36,522 bases of DNA from CAUZEO01 sp963578625 (GTDB lineage Bacteria > Verrucomicrobiota > Kiritimatiellia > SLOV01). Both the position numbers and the translations under genes were made by a program. The notes under the pieces were generated by a model, which was not told the DNA's origin, made no database searches, and saw only the letters and a program-made list of their open reading frames with translations. The DNA lies in contig CAUZEO010000011.1 of assembly GCA_963578625.1 (NCBI GenBank), positions 1 through 36,522 on the forward strand, written 5' to 3'. Positions 17,198-26,014 of the stretch are shown here, piece by piece; positions within the stretch are counted from its first letter, which is position 1; every line of letters begins with the position of its first letter.

Positions 17198-17965
17198 CTA
17201 CCCGAAGAGATTGTACTTTACGATACACCGGATGGCTGAAAATCCGTCTCGCCATCCGATTTTCTTTCCCTCGCTGTACGTCCGCCCGTAGTAGGAGACA
17301 GGGACTTCGTAGATTCGCATCCGCAGCCGAGCCATTTTTGCAACGATCTCCGGTTCAATACCAAACCGGTTTTCTTCGATGGTTACCTGTTTCAGGACTT
17401 CGAGGCGGAACAGTTTGTAGCAACATTCGACGTCGGTAAGATTCAAGTTGGTGAAAATATTGGAGAGGGTGGTAATCAGCCTGTTTCCGACAGAGTGCCA
17501 GTAATAGAGGACCCGGTGCGGTCCGGCGCCGATGAAACGAGAGCCCAGGACAAGGTCAGCCTTCTTGCTCAGGACGGGTTCCAGCAGTGCATGATATTCC
17601 CGCGGATCGTATTCCAGGTCCGCATCCTGCACCACCACGTAGAGGGCTTCTGCATGACGGAACCCCGTGCGGAGCGCTGCGCCTTTTCCTTGATTGAATT
17701 CGTGCCGCAGAACGCGAACCTGCTCATGCGTCGCCTCAATCTTTTCAAGAGATTCCGCGGTACCGTCGGTCGACGCGTCGTCCACAATAATCAGTTCCCG
17801 GACGGGACGCTGCGCCAGAACCATCGATACCACTTCCTCTATCGTTTCCTTCTCATTGTACACGGGCATGACAACGGACAAACAGGGTTCGATGTCATCG
17901 TTGCTATTAATGTGTTGGAGATAATGAGAATTCAATTGTCCCGAATTAAATGGGTCTGATGCCAA
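17198..17965 (-). CDS. Family 2 glycosyltransferase (dolichol-/polyprenyl-phosphate mannosyltransferase-like)
   Basis: A 255-residue GT-A fold glycosyltransferase similar to DPM1/GtrB-type enzymes, which transfer a sugar from a nucleotide donor to a polyprenyl phosphate. SVVMPVYNEKETI (residues 30-42) and the following IIVDDASTDGT (59-69) are the nucleotide-binding blocks. The metal-binding DxD-type motif is QDADLEYD (113-120), and LGSRF with a downstream YKLFR block complete the family pattern. No C-terminal membrane helices are present, so it is a soluble or peripheral form. It starts 25 nt after the pdxA-like gene and may share its transcript. Family certain; acceptor and sugar unknown. 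Confidence 0.93.
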   Translation of the reverse strand: MASDPFNSGQLNSHYLQHINSNDDIEPCLSVVMPVYNEKETIEEVVSMVLAQRPVRELIIVDDASTDGTAESLEKIEATHEQVRVLRHEFNQGKGAALRTGFRHAEALYVVVQDADLEYDPREYHALLEPVLSKKADLVLGSRFIGAGPHRVLYYWHSVGNRLITTLSNIFTNLNLTDVECCYKLFRLEVLKQVTIEENRFGIEPEIVAKMARLRMRIYEVPVSYYGRTYSEGKKIGWRDGFSAIRCIVKYNLFG

Positions 17966-17990
17966 TGTGTGTCAACTGTATAGTGGGATC

Positions 17991-18983
17991 CTATTGACCT
18001 GGGCACAACCGGACCGCCATTCGGATCGCATGGAACAGGCTCGACGGGTCCGCGATCCCCTGCCATGCGATGTCGAAAGCGGTGCCGTGATCCACGCTGG
18101 TGCGTACAATGGGCAGGCCCAGGGTCACGTTTACGCCGCACTCGAAGGCGAGCATTTTGAAGGGAATGTGTCCCTGGTCGTGGTACATGCAAATGTAGCC
18201 GTCCGTTTGAGCACGAGTGGCCGGCAGAAAGGCGGTATCCGGTGGGAAGGGTCCCTCCGCCGCGATGCCGGCGCCGCGGAGCCGGGCGATCGCCGGTTCA
18301 ATGCAGACTGCCTCTTCATTTCCAAAGAGCCCGTGCTCCCCGGCGTGCGGGTTCAGACCGCAGACCACCAGGCGCGGCTCCCGGCCCTGAATCCGCCGCA
18401 GCGCATCGGCGGTTAGTTCTCCGGTCTCAACGATCCGGTCCACCGTCAATTTCGAAGGTACTTCGGCGTAGCCGCAATGCGTCGTGACAAAGCCGATCGA
18501 GATTTCTTCCGAAGTCTGCAACATGCAGGTGCGCTTTGAATTTGTCAGCGCCGCCAGGATTTCAGTGTGGCCCGGGTAGTCAATTCCCGCGCGGTGCAGC
18601 GATTCTTTGTTGAGAGGGGCGGTGACCATTCCGTCGAAACGTCCCTTCAGGCACCCGTCAATCGCTTCGCGTATGTAGTCGAACGATGCCTGTCCACAGG
18701 GACTGTGAACTCGCCCAGGCTCCCATGATTCGGCGGAGGGTGTTCCAAAATCGACGATGACCGTCGATGCCGCTTCCGTCGACGCGTGCCACTGCTCCAG
18801 GGTCCGGGTTGGAAAATCTCCGGAGAGACCGGTCGCATTGGCGACGCGCCGCAAGAGGGCGGCGTCCCCAAGAAGGACCGGTTCGCAGCAGTCCAGGATC
18901 TCGGAATCCGCGAGCGCGCGGAGGCACAATTCGGGGCCGACGCCGGAGGGATCACCCATGGTTATGGCCAGTCTGGGTTTCAC
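17991..18983 (-). CDS. pdxA: PdxA-family 4-phospho-sugar-acid/4-hydroxythreonine-4-phosphate dehydrogenase
   Basis: A 330-residue NAD-dependent, metal-dependent dehydrogenase-decarboxylase of the PdxA family. MGDPSGVGPE (residues 9-18) is the family N-terminal motif. Metal-ligand histidines are visible in NPHAGEHG, MYHDQGHIPFKML and SVDHGTAFD. In pyridoxal phosphate synthesis PdxA oxidises 4-phosphohydroxy-L-threonine; close paralogues (PdxA2) instead oxidise D-threonate or D-erythronate 4-phosphate in sugar-acid catabolism. The gene sits 6 nt after a DapA-family aldolase, which favours a catabolic role, while pdxH elsewhere in the window would be compatible with vitamin B6 synthesis. Family assignment is certain; the choice between the two roles is open. 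Confidence 0.93.
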   Translation of the reverse strand: MKPRLAITMGDPSGVGPELCLRALADSEILDCCEPVLLGDAALLRRVANATGLSGDFPTRTLEQWHASTEAASTVIVDFGTPSAESWEPGRVHSPCGQASFDYIREAIDGCLKGRFDGMVTAPLNKESLHRAGIDYPGHTEILAALTNSKRTCMLQTSEEISIGFVTTHCGYAEVPSKLTVDRIVETGELTADALRRIQGREPRLVVCGLNPHAGEHGLFGNEEAVCIEPAIARLRGAGIAAEGPFPPDTAFLPATRAQTDGYICMYHDQGHIPFKMLAFECGVNVTLGLPIVRTSVDHGTAFDIAWQGIADPSSLFHAIRMAVRLCPGQ

Positions 18984-18989
18984 GAGGTC

Positions 18990-19919
18990 CTACAATTCGA
19001 TCCCATGCAGAACCGTTTTTACCAGTTCTTTTTCCTCGTCGTTCACTGGAGTCATGAAGTCGGCCGAAAACTTTCCTTCATACCCGAGCAAATTCATGGC
19101 CTCGCTGAATGCCCGGAATATTCCGACACCCTTGAGACGATTGCGAACATGGGAAATTGTGTCCTGCTCCGTGCGCGCGGTTTCCAAGTTGCCGGACCGC
19201 AGGGCGTCGCCGAGTTTTTTTGTCGTTTTCGGCATCATCGAAAACATGCCGTCGAGACACTTTCGCAGACCCCAGTGGTAGGCCACGTCCATTAGATCCA
19301 GATCGGAGAAAAGGATATCAAAGGATCCGTCATTCGCCGGGCTGTGAAGAAGGTTTCTTGCCGTGTGCAGGATTCCGGATTTAATGCCAACGATATTTTT
19401 GTGCGGCATCAGCGCTTCGGCGGTCGCGATTTCGATCGGCACTTTCGTGACCACAGGGAGGTCGTACAAATACAGCGGACTCTTGGAGCGATCGGCAATC
19501 TCCCGAAAGAACACGATCAGATCCTCCTGCCGGGGAATGGTGTAATAAGGCGTCGTGGCGACCACGCCGTCAATCGGAATGCCTCTGAGGTCTTCAATGC
19601 GTGCCAATACACGGGCACAGGAGTTATCCATCACCCCCACCAGTACCGGGCACGCGCCCCGGGACTCCTCTGCGCAGGCACGGGCGACTTTCGGGCATTC
19701 TTCGGATTTCAAGCCGGGTTGGTATCCCATACTACCGAGCGCCAACAGGCCGGAGGCGCCGGCGGCGATCTGGTCCGCAACCTGTTTTCGAAAGCTGTCC
19801 TCCAGAAAATTGCCCTGCTCATCAAGGGGTGTGCCCAGCGCCGTGAAAAAGCCGTCATTCATGCTCGTATTCCAGTCATTGTAGAAGCAAATTGCCGCGT
19901 CAAGCAGGTTAGTCTCCAC
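18990..19919 (-). CDS. DapA/NanA-family (dihydrodipicolinate synthase-like) aldolase
   Basis: A 309-residue class I aldolase of the DapA/N-acetylneuraminate lyase family. The Schiff-base lysine is in IVGIKSG (K180) and the catalytic tyrosine in LYLYDLP (Y152). The family GTTGE loop near residue 62 reads GSMGY, so the carboxylate-binding threonines of true DapA are missing and lysine biosynthesis is unlikely. The annotated start is GTG 19919. An internal ATG at 19862 (MNDGFFTALGTPLDEQG) would give a start closer to the usual family N-terminus and may be the real one. It precedes pdxA by 6 nt. The pair suggests cleavage and oxidation of a phosphorylated or keto sugar acid. Confidence 0.9.
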   Translation of the reverse strand: METNLLDAAICFYNDWNTSMNDGFFTALGTPLDEQGNFLEDSFRKQVADQIAAGASGLLALGSMGYQPGLKSEECPKVARACAEESRGACPVLVGVMDNSCARVLARIEDLRGIPIDGVVATTPYYTIPRQEDLIVFFREIADRSKSPLYLYDLPVVTKVPIEIATAEALMPHKNIVGIKSGILHTARNLLHSPANDGSFDILFSDLDLMDVAYHWGLRKCLDGMFSMMPKTTKKLGDALRSGNLETARTEQDTISHVRNRLKGVGIFRAFSEAMNLLGYEGKFSADFMTPVNDEEKELVKTVLHGIEL

Positions 19920-20042
19920 GGATCGAATCGGCGTGTCACGCCTTAAAATCTACCGGGCACGCCAGTTTTCCGTTGTTTCCATGGCCCAAAACGGTTCGGA
20001 TCCGCAGCAACAAACAATGTAACAGATAAGTGAGGGTTCATC

Positions 20043-20663
20043 GTGTCTCGTATCTATCTCAAAGTAGCGTTTGCCGCCTGTGTCGTAACCTCTGTTTCAT
20101 GCTCAACTGTGCCGTTTACGAAAATCGAATCGTCTTGGATCGATCCTCAGATTGGGGATCGTGTCCCTGCGCGGGTTCTCGTTATCGGGGCTGCCCGCCG
20201 GATCGAAGTGCAGGAAATGTACGAGGATATGTTCGTCAACAGTCTGATGACCATCGGGGTGGAGGCGGTCTCGAGCCATAGTGAGTTCCCGACGCCCGAT
20301 GAACTGACGAAGGAAATTATCGAGTCCAAAGCAAACGAACTTGGCGTTGACACGATTCTGATCACGCATATCAAGGGGATCGACAAGATCATGCGCTACT
20401 ACGCGCCGGTTTACTCGAGCCCTCATTACGATGGGTACTATCGGAATTACCACCAGGCGTACGAATCGACACACAAAACCGGATATGCGGTCAGCGAAGA
20501 AGTTGTTCGCCTCGAAACGAGCCTCTATGACCTGGAATCCGAGGAACTCGTCATGTCGGCGGAAACCAGGACGTTCGATGCGGATCGCGGCGCGAACAGT
20601 ATTCAGTCCATCGTTGACTCCCTGGTCAAAGAAATGCAGAAAAAATCAGTTCTGCCGAAATAA
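20043..20663 (+). CDS. DUF4136-like lipoprotein
   Basis: A 206-residue predicted outer-membrane or periplasmic lipoprotein. It starts with GTG, preceded by GAGGG about 6 nt upstream. A hydrophobic signal ends in the lipobox-like TSVSC, with cysteine 20 as the likely lipidated residue. The mature part contains an SSWIDPQ segment and a domain like those of DUF4136-type small lipoproteins (VLVIGAARRIEVQEMYEDMF). A tyrosine- and histidine-rich stretch sits in the middle (SSPHYDGYYRNYHQAYES). The gene is monocistronic, between divergent neighbours, with no clear functional link. Function unknown; lipoprotein nature is fairly sure. Confidence 0.78.
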   Translation: MSRIYLKVAFAACVVTSVSCSTVPFTKIESSWIDPQIGDRVPARVLVIGAARRIEVQEMYEDMFVNSLMTIGVEAVSSHSEFPTPDELTKEIIESKANELGVDTILITHIKGIDKIMRYYAPVYSSPHYDGYYRNYHQAYESTHKTGYAVSEEVVRLETSLYDLESEELVMSAETRTFDADRGANSIQSIVDSLVKEMQKKSVLPK

Positions 20664-20768
20664 AACTTCGCGGCTGACTGAGCGGTTCTCAGAAATGCCC
20701 GATATTGAATGCTCAATTTCGAATGTCCATGGAAAGAAATTCGACATTTCCCCTGCACGAAACACGAC

Positions 20769-21968
20769 TCACCCTCCCTCCGTCAGCCGTTTCACCGGCT
20801 GATCCGCCATCAAGGCATGTGCGTCCCTGAGGATGTCGGGAATTCGATCCGCAAAGGGGCTGTGGCGCAGGCTCGCGGCCATCTTCCTGTCGTTAAAGTC
20901 CGCCGCTGATTTTCCGGGGAACCAGTGCCCGCCATTGCCGAGAAGATTGTAGCGCATCTTGCCGTACTCCACCATATCAAGGCCTTTGGCGAAGTTCCAC
21001 AGGCGCAGGATTTCGCGCACATTGATTTGGCCGGGGACATCCTGGTAGTCCGGGAGGCCCACATACCACCGGTCAGACCAGTCGCTGCCGAGCGTGGCTC
21101 TCATTTCGGATTCGAGACGTTCGGCGATGGGCGCGGTGACTGTGCTTCTTTCCTCGTAGTGTCTCAGCGCCTCGGTATGTTCTTCTAAATCTTCCGCGCA
21201 GGACGCCCCGATGCTCAGCGTGTGTACCTCGCCGCGTGAAAGGCACCACAGGTCATTGAATTCCATGGGGGAGAGAGGTTCGCAGACGCGCCGTAATTTT
21301 TCCGAGGGTTCATACAGCATGCCGCCCTTGTTGTTCGGGCTGATAATGAACACGCCCATGTCTTGAATCGTTGCTGCCTGCACCGCCGGCCAATTCACCT
21401 GCTGCACGAAATACCAGTGTAGATTGATATATTGCATCGCTCCGGTTTCGATCATTTCAATGATGATCGGCAGGTTCCCGTGGGTCGAAAACCCGATAAA
21501 TCGGCAGCGGCCCTTCTTCTGGAATGTAAGCAGTTCTTCCAGGCAGCCTTTCGGTCGAACGCACCATTCGAGGATCTCTTTCGTGTTGACGCCATGAAGA
21601 GACAGCAAGTCCACGTAGTCGAGCTTAAGCCTGTCCAGGCTCTGCTCGACGGCCTCGCGAAACTGTTTCGGCGACGCGCTGGGGGCGATTTTCGTCTGTA
21701 CCAGGATTTCCTCCCGGGGCAGGTGAGGGAGGATCGTTCCGAGTTGTACTTCGGAATCGCCATACCCCCGGGCTGTTTCGAAGTGGTTGATCCCCCGGTC
21801 AAGGCAGTGGTTAACGAGGGTCTCCAACCCGTTAGGCGAATCACCAGTGTCGCTTGCCGAGTCCGGATCGAACCATGATTTCTGAAACCTCATCCCGCCG
21901 CAGGTCAGCACAGGCATCGAAAGTTCGGTGCGTCCGAATCGCCGTCGTGGAACTGTGAAATCTTTCAT
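20769..21968 (-). CDS. Aldo/keto reductase family protein
   Basis: A 399-residue aldo/keto reductase (TIM barrel, NADPH-dependent). Motifs of the catalytic tetrad are visible: E64-T-A-R-G-Y69, K93 in VQTKIAP and H125 in LLSLHGVN. The first tetrad residue is normally aspartate (FDTA), and here the sequence has glutamate (HFETARGYG). The C-terminal ~150 residues are longer than in a minimal AKR and lack the CxxCxxC ferredoxin-like cluster of some bacterial relatives. The gene is divergent to folE and has no obvious operon partner. The enzyme class is secure; substrate and activity are uncertain. Confidence 0.9.
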   Translation of the reverse strand: MKDFTVPRRRFGRTELSMPVLTCGGMRFQKSWFDPDSASDTGDSPNGLETLVNHCLDRGINHFETARGYGDSEVQLGTILPHLPREEILVQTKIAPSASPKQFREAVEQSLDRLKLDYVDLLSLHGVNTKEILEWCVRPKGCLEELLTFQKKGRCRFIGFSTHGNLPIIIEMIETGAMQYINLHWYFVQQVNWPAVQAATIQDMGVFIISPNNKGGMLYEPSEKLRRVCEPLSPMEFNDLWCLSRGEVHTLSIGASCAEDLEEHTEALRHYEERSTVTAPIAERLESEMRATLGSDWSDRWYVGLPDYQDVPGQINVREILRLWNFAKGLDMVEYGKMRYNLLGNGGHWFPGKSAADFNDRKMAASLRHSPFADRIPDILRDAHALMADQPVKRLTEGG

Positions 21969-22108
21969 TTACTCTACTACCAATCATATTCCGAGCTTCT
22001 TCACAATGTCAGACCATCCGTGATGAACGCTATGGATTGCATCTCCATGAGCGGTATCTTAGATTGCTCGGCGGAACTTGTGAAACCCAACAACGGGAAA
22101 CGCGGATT

Positions 22109-22708
22109 ATGCCTGAGCAGGAAGTGAAAGACAACGGACGAGGCCGGATTGACCACGAGAAGATTGCCGACGCCGTACGGCAGATCCTCAGTGCCGTCGG
22201 CGAAGATCCGGACCGGGAGGGGCTTCGGGAGACCCCGGACCGGGTGGCAAGGATGTATGCCGAACTTCTCGGCGGGTTGCACAAGGATCCGGCGGTGCAC
22301 CTGAAGAAATTTTTTACGCAAAAGTATGACGAGATGGTGGTGGTGAAGGAGATTCGATTCTCCAGCATGTGCGAGCATCACATGCTTCCGTTCACCGGCA
22401 CGATCCATATCGGTTATCTGCCGAACGGGCGGATCGTGGGGCTGAGCAAGCTCGCGCGGGTGGTGGATGAGGTTTCGCAGCGACTCCAGGTGCAGGAGCG
22501 CATGACCGAGGAGATTGCGGACTTGCTGATGACGGAGTTGGATGCCAAAGGGGTGGCGGTGGTGGTGGAAGCGGCGCACATGTGTATGATCATTCGCGGC
22601 ATTAAGAAGCCGGCCAGCGCCTGCGTGACCAGCGCGATGCGCGGAGCCTTCAGAAATCTGCAACCGACTCGCGCCGAATTCCTTTCGCTGATTCGGCAGA
22701 GGGACTGA
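22109..22708 (+). CDS. folE: GTP cyclohydrolase I
   Basis: A 199-residue GTP cyclohydrolase I, converting GTP to 7,8-dihydroneopterin triphosphate. This is the first step of folate synthesis and, in many bacteria, of queuosine synthesis. The zinc-binding and catalytic residues are in MCEHHMLPF (residues 87-95, cysteine 88) and AAHMCM (cysteine 159). The typical GLSKLARVVDEVSQRLQVQE block is intact. I chose ATG 22109 because the frame upstream to 22037 has no family similarity and the protein length then fits. queD follows after 7 nt, which suggests the queuosine or preQ0 pathway as the main use of the product. Confidence 0.97.
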   Translation: MPEQEVKDNGRGRIDHEKIADAVRQILSAVGEDPDREGLRETPDRVARMYAELLGGLHKDPAVHLKKFFTQKYDEMVVVKEIRFSSMCEHHMLPFTGTIHIGYLPNGRIVGLSKLARVVDEVSQRLQVQERMTEEIADLLMTELDAKGVAVVVEAAHMCMIIRGIKKPASACVTSAMRGAFRNLQPTRAEFLSLIRQRD

Positions 22709-22715
22709 GGAGCCG

Positions 22716-23072
22716 ATGGAGATATTCCGCAAATTCAGAATCGAAGCGGCGCATCGTCTCCCCAACGTACCCGACGGCCACAAGTGCGCCCGCCTTCACG
22801 GACACTCGTTTCAGATTACCATTCACATCTGTGGCCCGGTTGAATCCGAATCCGGCTGGGTGATGGATTTTGCGGACCTGAAACGGGTCTTTCAACCGCT
22901 CTACGAGCAGCTCGATCACCACTACTTGAACGACGTAGAAGGTCTTCAAAACCCGACCAGCGAAAACCTCGCGAAGTGGGTTTGGGAACGGCTGCATCCC
23001 GGCGTGCCGGGTTTAACCAAAGTGGTAGTAGACGAAACCTGCTCTTCGGGGTGTGAGTACCGAGGGCGCTAG
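22716..23072 (+). CDS. queD: 6-carboxy-5,6,7,8-tetrahydropterin synthase
   Basis: A 118-residue QueD/PTPS-family enzyme that converts dihydroneopterin triphosphate to 6-carboxytetrahydropterin in queuosine synthesis. Zinc ligands are H13, H28 and H30 (AAHRLP and LHGHSF), the catalytic cysteine is C24 (HKCARLHGH), and the LDHHYLND block (66-73) and a late glutamate (DETCSSG) complete the active site. It starts 7 nt after folE and is certainly co-transcribed with it. Its stop TAG overlaps the stop of the convergent oxidoreductase gene within CTAG (23069-23072). Confidence 0.96.
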   Translation: MEIFRKFRIEAAHRLPNVPDGHKCARLHGHSFQITIHICGPVESESGWVMDFADLKRVFQPLYEQLDHHYLNDVEGLQNPTSENLAKWVWERLHPGVPGLTKVVVDETCSSGCEYRGR

Positions 23073-24061
23073 CCGCAGTCCACGAAGCCACTATCGCCGT
23101 CCGATGACCGGATGGCGGCGAGTACGACCCGGAGCGTCCGTTCCGCTTCCTCCACTGTACAGCGGGGCTCCGCTTCACCGCGGAGGCAGGCGATAAAATG
23201 CTCGGCCTGGCAAAGAAACATCCCGTCTCGGTCATCGAACCGGGCTTCCCCGGTTTCCCATGCGGCTGTTTCCGGTCGGTAGATCTGCAAGCGATTCGAT
23301 TCGTAGCTTTGTCGGGCGGTCGCGTTTTCGCCCGCCAGTTCCAGCGATGATTGGAGGTTCCTCTGGAACAAACAGTTTGAAAGGACGGCGACTTGTCCGC
23401 CTGCGAATCGCAGCGTGACCGATCCAAAATCTTCCGTGGGGATGTCGGGAAGCGCCATGTGGCGCTGGAACGCTGCAACCGAATCCACGCGGCCAAAGAA
23501 CCATTCGAGGCAATTGATCTTGTGGACCATGTGATCGAGAATCACGCCTCCGCCGGTTTTGCGGCTCATCGCGTACTGCGGCGGCCAGAACGGTCGTTGA
23601 TCCGGCCAGTATTGCGAGTCGAAAGAATAGGCAGTGCGGACTTCTCCAAAATCTCCCTGCAGGAGCCGCTCGCGCATTTCACCGAGCACCGCGTGATGGC
23701 GCAGGCAGAATGCGACCCCTACGCAGGCAGACTTTTTTCGGATCTTTTCCGTCAGCTCAGCGACGCCCTCCGGGCGGACGGCTATCGGTTTCTCGCTGAG
23801 CACCCCAATGTCCGACTCGATCAGCTGGGACACCAGGGGAACGTGGGTATCCGTCGGGGTGCAAATCACGGCCCCGTCAAAGTCGGCGAGATCCGCTTCT
23901 TCCCAGTTGCCCAAGGTGGTCTGCACCTCGTAAAGGTCCGATATTTTAGCGCGTCGTGCTGCATCCGGCTCGGCAAACGAACAGCGCACGCCATCGATTC
24001 GCAGAAAATTGCGAAGATGCCGCTCACCGATCGATCCGGCGCCGATGATGAGAATGTGCAT
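23069..24061 (-). CDS. Gfo/Idh/MocA family oxidoreductase
   Basis: A 330-residue NAD(P)-dependent oxidoreductase acting on sugars, inositols or similar polyols. The Rossmann motif GAGSIGERH occupies residues 7-15. The substrate-binding lysine is in the SEKP motif (89-92). The C-terminal part includes GGGVILDHMVHKINCLEW, with the family's active-site DxxxH. It is the last of three minus-strand genes (PHP hydrolase, PhyH dioxygenase, then this gene, with gaps of 153 and 37 nt), which may act together on one compound. Substrate unknown. Confidence 0.94.
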   Translation of the reverse strand: MHILIIGAGSIGERHLRNFLRIDGVRCSFAEPDAARRAKISDLYEVQTTLGNWEEADLADFDGAVICTPTDTHVPLVSQLIESDIGVLSEKPIAVRPEGVAELTEKIRKKSACVGVAFCLRHHAVLGEMRERLLQGDFGEVRTAYSFDSQYWPDQRPFWPPQYAMSRKTGGGVILDHMVHKINCLEWFFGRVDSVAAFQRHMALPDIPTEDFGSVTLRFAGGQVAVLSNCLFQRNLQSSLELAGENATARQSYESNRLQIYRPETAAWETGEARFDDRDGMFLCQAEHFIACLRGEAEPRCTVEEAERTLRVVLAAIRSSDGDSGFVDCG

Positions 24062-24098
24062 AGTTATTTGCGGCTGGAGAGAGTCTTGAGGCTGCCGG

Positions 24099-24905
24099 CT
24101 ACTTACTCAGCGCCCCGCCGCACCAGCGGTCGGCGCCAGATTCGAACCTTTGCGTCGGATCCGCAACTTCATTTCCCGCAAGGTTCTTTCCCCGGGCGAG
24201 GTAGACAGCGTGCGAAAAGTTTTCGGACCGCGTGAACTTACAATCCGCCGGCATATACCGCATCGTGTATCCGCACCGTCGGTTGTTGCTCTTGTTCGCG
24301 TTCGATCCATGGATCAGTTTCGCGTCATGAAGGTGGCACTCGCCGGCACGGATGGCGAGATCGACGGCTTTGCTTTCATCGAACTGGTCCTTCTTGATCT
24401 GCGTACTGAATACTTTGTCTTCGCCGGTTACGTCTTCGTAGTCTGAAAACCCGTTGTGGTGGCTCCCCGGAATGACCCGCATGCAGCCGTTCTCAACATT
24501 AGAATCGTCAATGGCGAGCCAGACGGTCATGACTTTGTGCGGTTTCAATGAATCGCCCCAGTATGCGGAGTCCTCGTGCCACGGAACAACCATTCCCTTC
24601 CCCGGCGGCTTGCAAAGAAAATGACTAGACCACAGGAGGATGTCGGGACCAAGAAACCGTTCGACGAAATCCAGAACCTCTTCCGCGAACAGCCATTCAA
24701 ATAGTTCGGGAAACGCAAAATGGGGAACATCCATGCCCTCGGGGCGGGATCCCTCAGGAAGCTGGGCCAGCATCTGGTCGAAAAATGATTGCAGCCGGGA
24801 AAATTTCTCTGCCGGAAGCAGCGGGTGATGATAAAGAAGATACCCGTTTTCCCGGAATGACCGGACATCGTCGTTTTCAACATAAATGGGGCTCGAGCTA
24901 CTCAT
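24099..24905 (-). CDS. Phytanoyl-CoA dioxygenase (PhyH) family protein
   Basis: A 268-residue Fe(II)/2-oxoglutarate-dependent dioxygenase of the PhyH family, which hydroxylates small molecules rather than only phytanoyl-CoA. The iron ligands are H110 and D112 in PWHEDSAYWG and H199 in KLIHGSNANK; an arginine near 210 should bind 2-oxoglutarate. It lies between a PHP-domain gene and a Gfo/Idh/MocA oxidoreductase on the same strand. A second PhyH protein is encoded at 29764-30525 but differs strongly in sequence, so this is not a recent duplication. Substrate unknown. Confidence 0.93.
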   Translation of the reverse strand: MSSSSPIYVENDDVRSFRENGYLLYHHPLLPAEKFSRLQSFFDQMLAQLPEGSRPEGMDVPHFAFPELFEWLFAEEVLDFVERFLGPDILLWSSHFLCKPPGKGMVVPWHEDSAYWGDSLKPHKVMTVWLAIDDSNVENGCMRVIPGSHHNGFSDYEDVTGEDKVFSTQIKKDQFDESKAVDLAIRAGECHLHDAKLIHGSNANKSNNRRCGYTMRYMPADCKFTRSENFSHAVYLARGKNLAGNEVADPTQRFESGADRWCGGALSK

Positions 24906-25058
24906 AATCAGTGTAGGATAGATAGTACGGTCTGGTCGGTCAACTCTACGCTAATACGCTTGGCCATTCTGACCAGAGCCTGAGTGTCTTCCGTCACAAT
25001 CCTTTGCATTCGGGATTATTCAGCAGATCTTCGGGCGAGCAATACGAACGCAGGCAGG

Positions 25059-25922
25059 TTAACCCGCAATCGCCTTTTCTGATTGAAAGCACCAGAGATC
25101 CTCTTCGGCAATGCCGATGCCGGCAATATATTCTTCCGCCAGATCAAACTTCACGTCGTACTCGACCAGGTGACAATCTGAGCCAACGCTGAACGTAGCG
25201 CCCCGCGATTTGAGGTCGGAAAGCCAATCCGCATAGTCCCGCTTAAACTTTTCAGTATAGAGCGGATTAGCAATGAAGGCATCAATATTGATTTCCACCT
25301 TCTTGTCATTCTCGATCACGGCGGCGGCGAACTCGTCATGCATCGAACGCGGGATTCTCTTCCCGAAGTCATCAAACCATGGTCTTTCGTCATAGATGCC
25401 ATCCGAATTGCTCCAGTGCCCGCAGAACCACCATGGATGCGCAACGATCGTGATCAGGGGGTGCGTGGCCAGGTACATGTTCTGGCGATGATAGCTTCGG
25501 ATGACGGCTTCGTGATCCCACGGCACGTAAAGCGGAAAATGAACGCCCCCAACGACATAGTCCATGCCGTATTTTTCAACGTGCTCTTCGGTCAGAACCA
25601 TGGACGGCTCATCGTTATAGGGTCCGCCTTCCCGGATTCCGAAATTTCGATCCCCGCAATCTTCCGTGGCCATTTTTTCGAGTTCCCATTTCGACAGGGT
25701 GCTGACCTCGACCGAAAAATGAAAATGATCGGACTTCGAGATGGTCAGAAACTCGGCTCGCGCATTGTCGATATCGACAAATTGCCTGGGGGTCGTGAGG
25801 TGGTCAGTGATGCCGAAATCAACGATCCCGCGGTCGGCGGCGCCTTGCACCAGGTCCGCCAGACTCATTAAGGCATCGTAGGAATTTCGTGTGTGGATAT
25901 GCCAATCCGATTTTATCTTCAT
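25059..25922 (-). CDS. PHP-domain metal-dependent hydrolase (histidinol-phosphatase-like)
   Basis: A 287-residue PHP-superfamily protein, a family of metal-dependent phosphatases and phosphoesterases. Metal-binding motifs are visible as DWHIH (H8, H10), GITDHLTT (D40, H41), IVAHPWW and the late SDCH. The protein is somewhat longer than HisK-type histidinol phosphatases, and no histidine biosynthesis gene is nearby, so the substrate is open. The ATG has a good ribosome site (AAAGGAGATG). The gene starts 27 nt after a strong factor-independent terminator on the same strand, so its expression is either controlled by attenuation or starts from another promoter. Confidence 0.9.
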   Translation of the reverse strand: MKIKSDWHIHTRNSYDALMSLADLVQGAADRGIVDFGITDHLTTPRQFVDIDNARAEFLTISKSDHFHFSVEVSTLSKWELEKMATEDCGDRNFGIREGGPYNDEPSMVLTEEHVEKYGMDYVVGGVHFPLYVPWDHEAVIRSYHRQNMYLATHPLITIVAHPWWFCGHWSNSDGIYDERPWFDDFGKRIPRSMHDEFAAAVIENDKKVEINIDAFIANPLYTEKFKRDYADWLSDLKSRGATFSVGSDCHLVEYDVKFDLAEEYIAGIGIAEEDLWCFQSEKAIAG

Positions 25923-25949
25923 CGTTCATCTCCTTTGCCGGGCCTGCCG

Positions 25950-25981
25950 AAAAAAAAGGCCCCGACCTTGCGGCCGGGGCC
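25950..25981 (-). terminator. Strong intrinsic terminator upstream of the PHP gene
   Basis: On the minus strand a ten-base-pair GC-rich stem closed by a GCAA tetraloop (GGCCCCGGCC-GCAA-GGTCGGGGCC, from 25981 down to 25958) is followed by eight T residues (25957-25950). This is a textbook factor-independent terminator. It sits after the leader or small RNA and directly before the PHP gene, so it ends a small transcript or acts as an attenuator. Confidence 0.93.
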
Positions 25982-26014
25982 CAAAGAAATGTGGTCGCTT
26001 CCGCGAACACGGTG

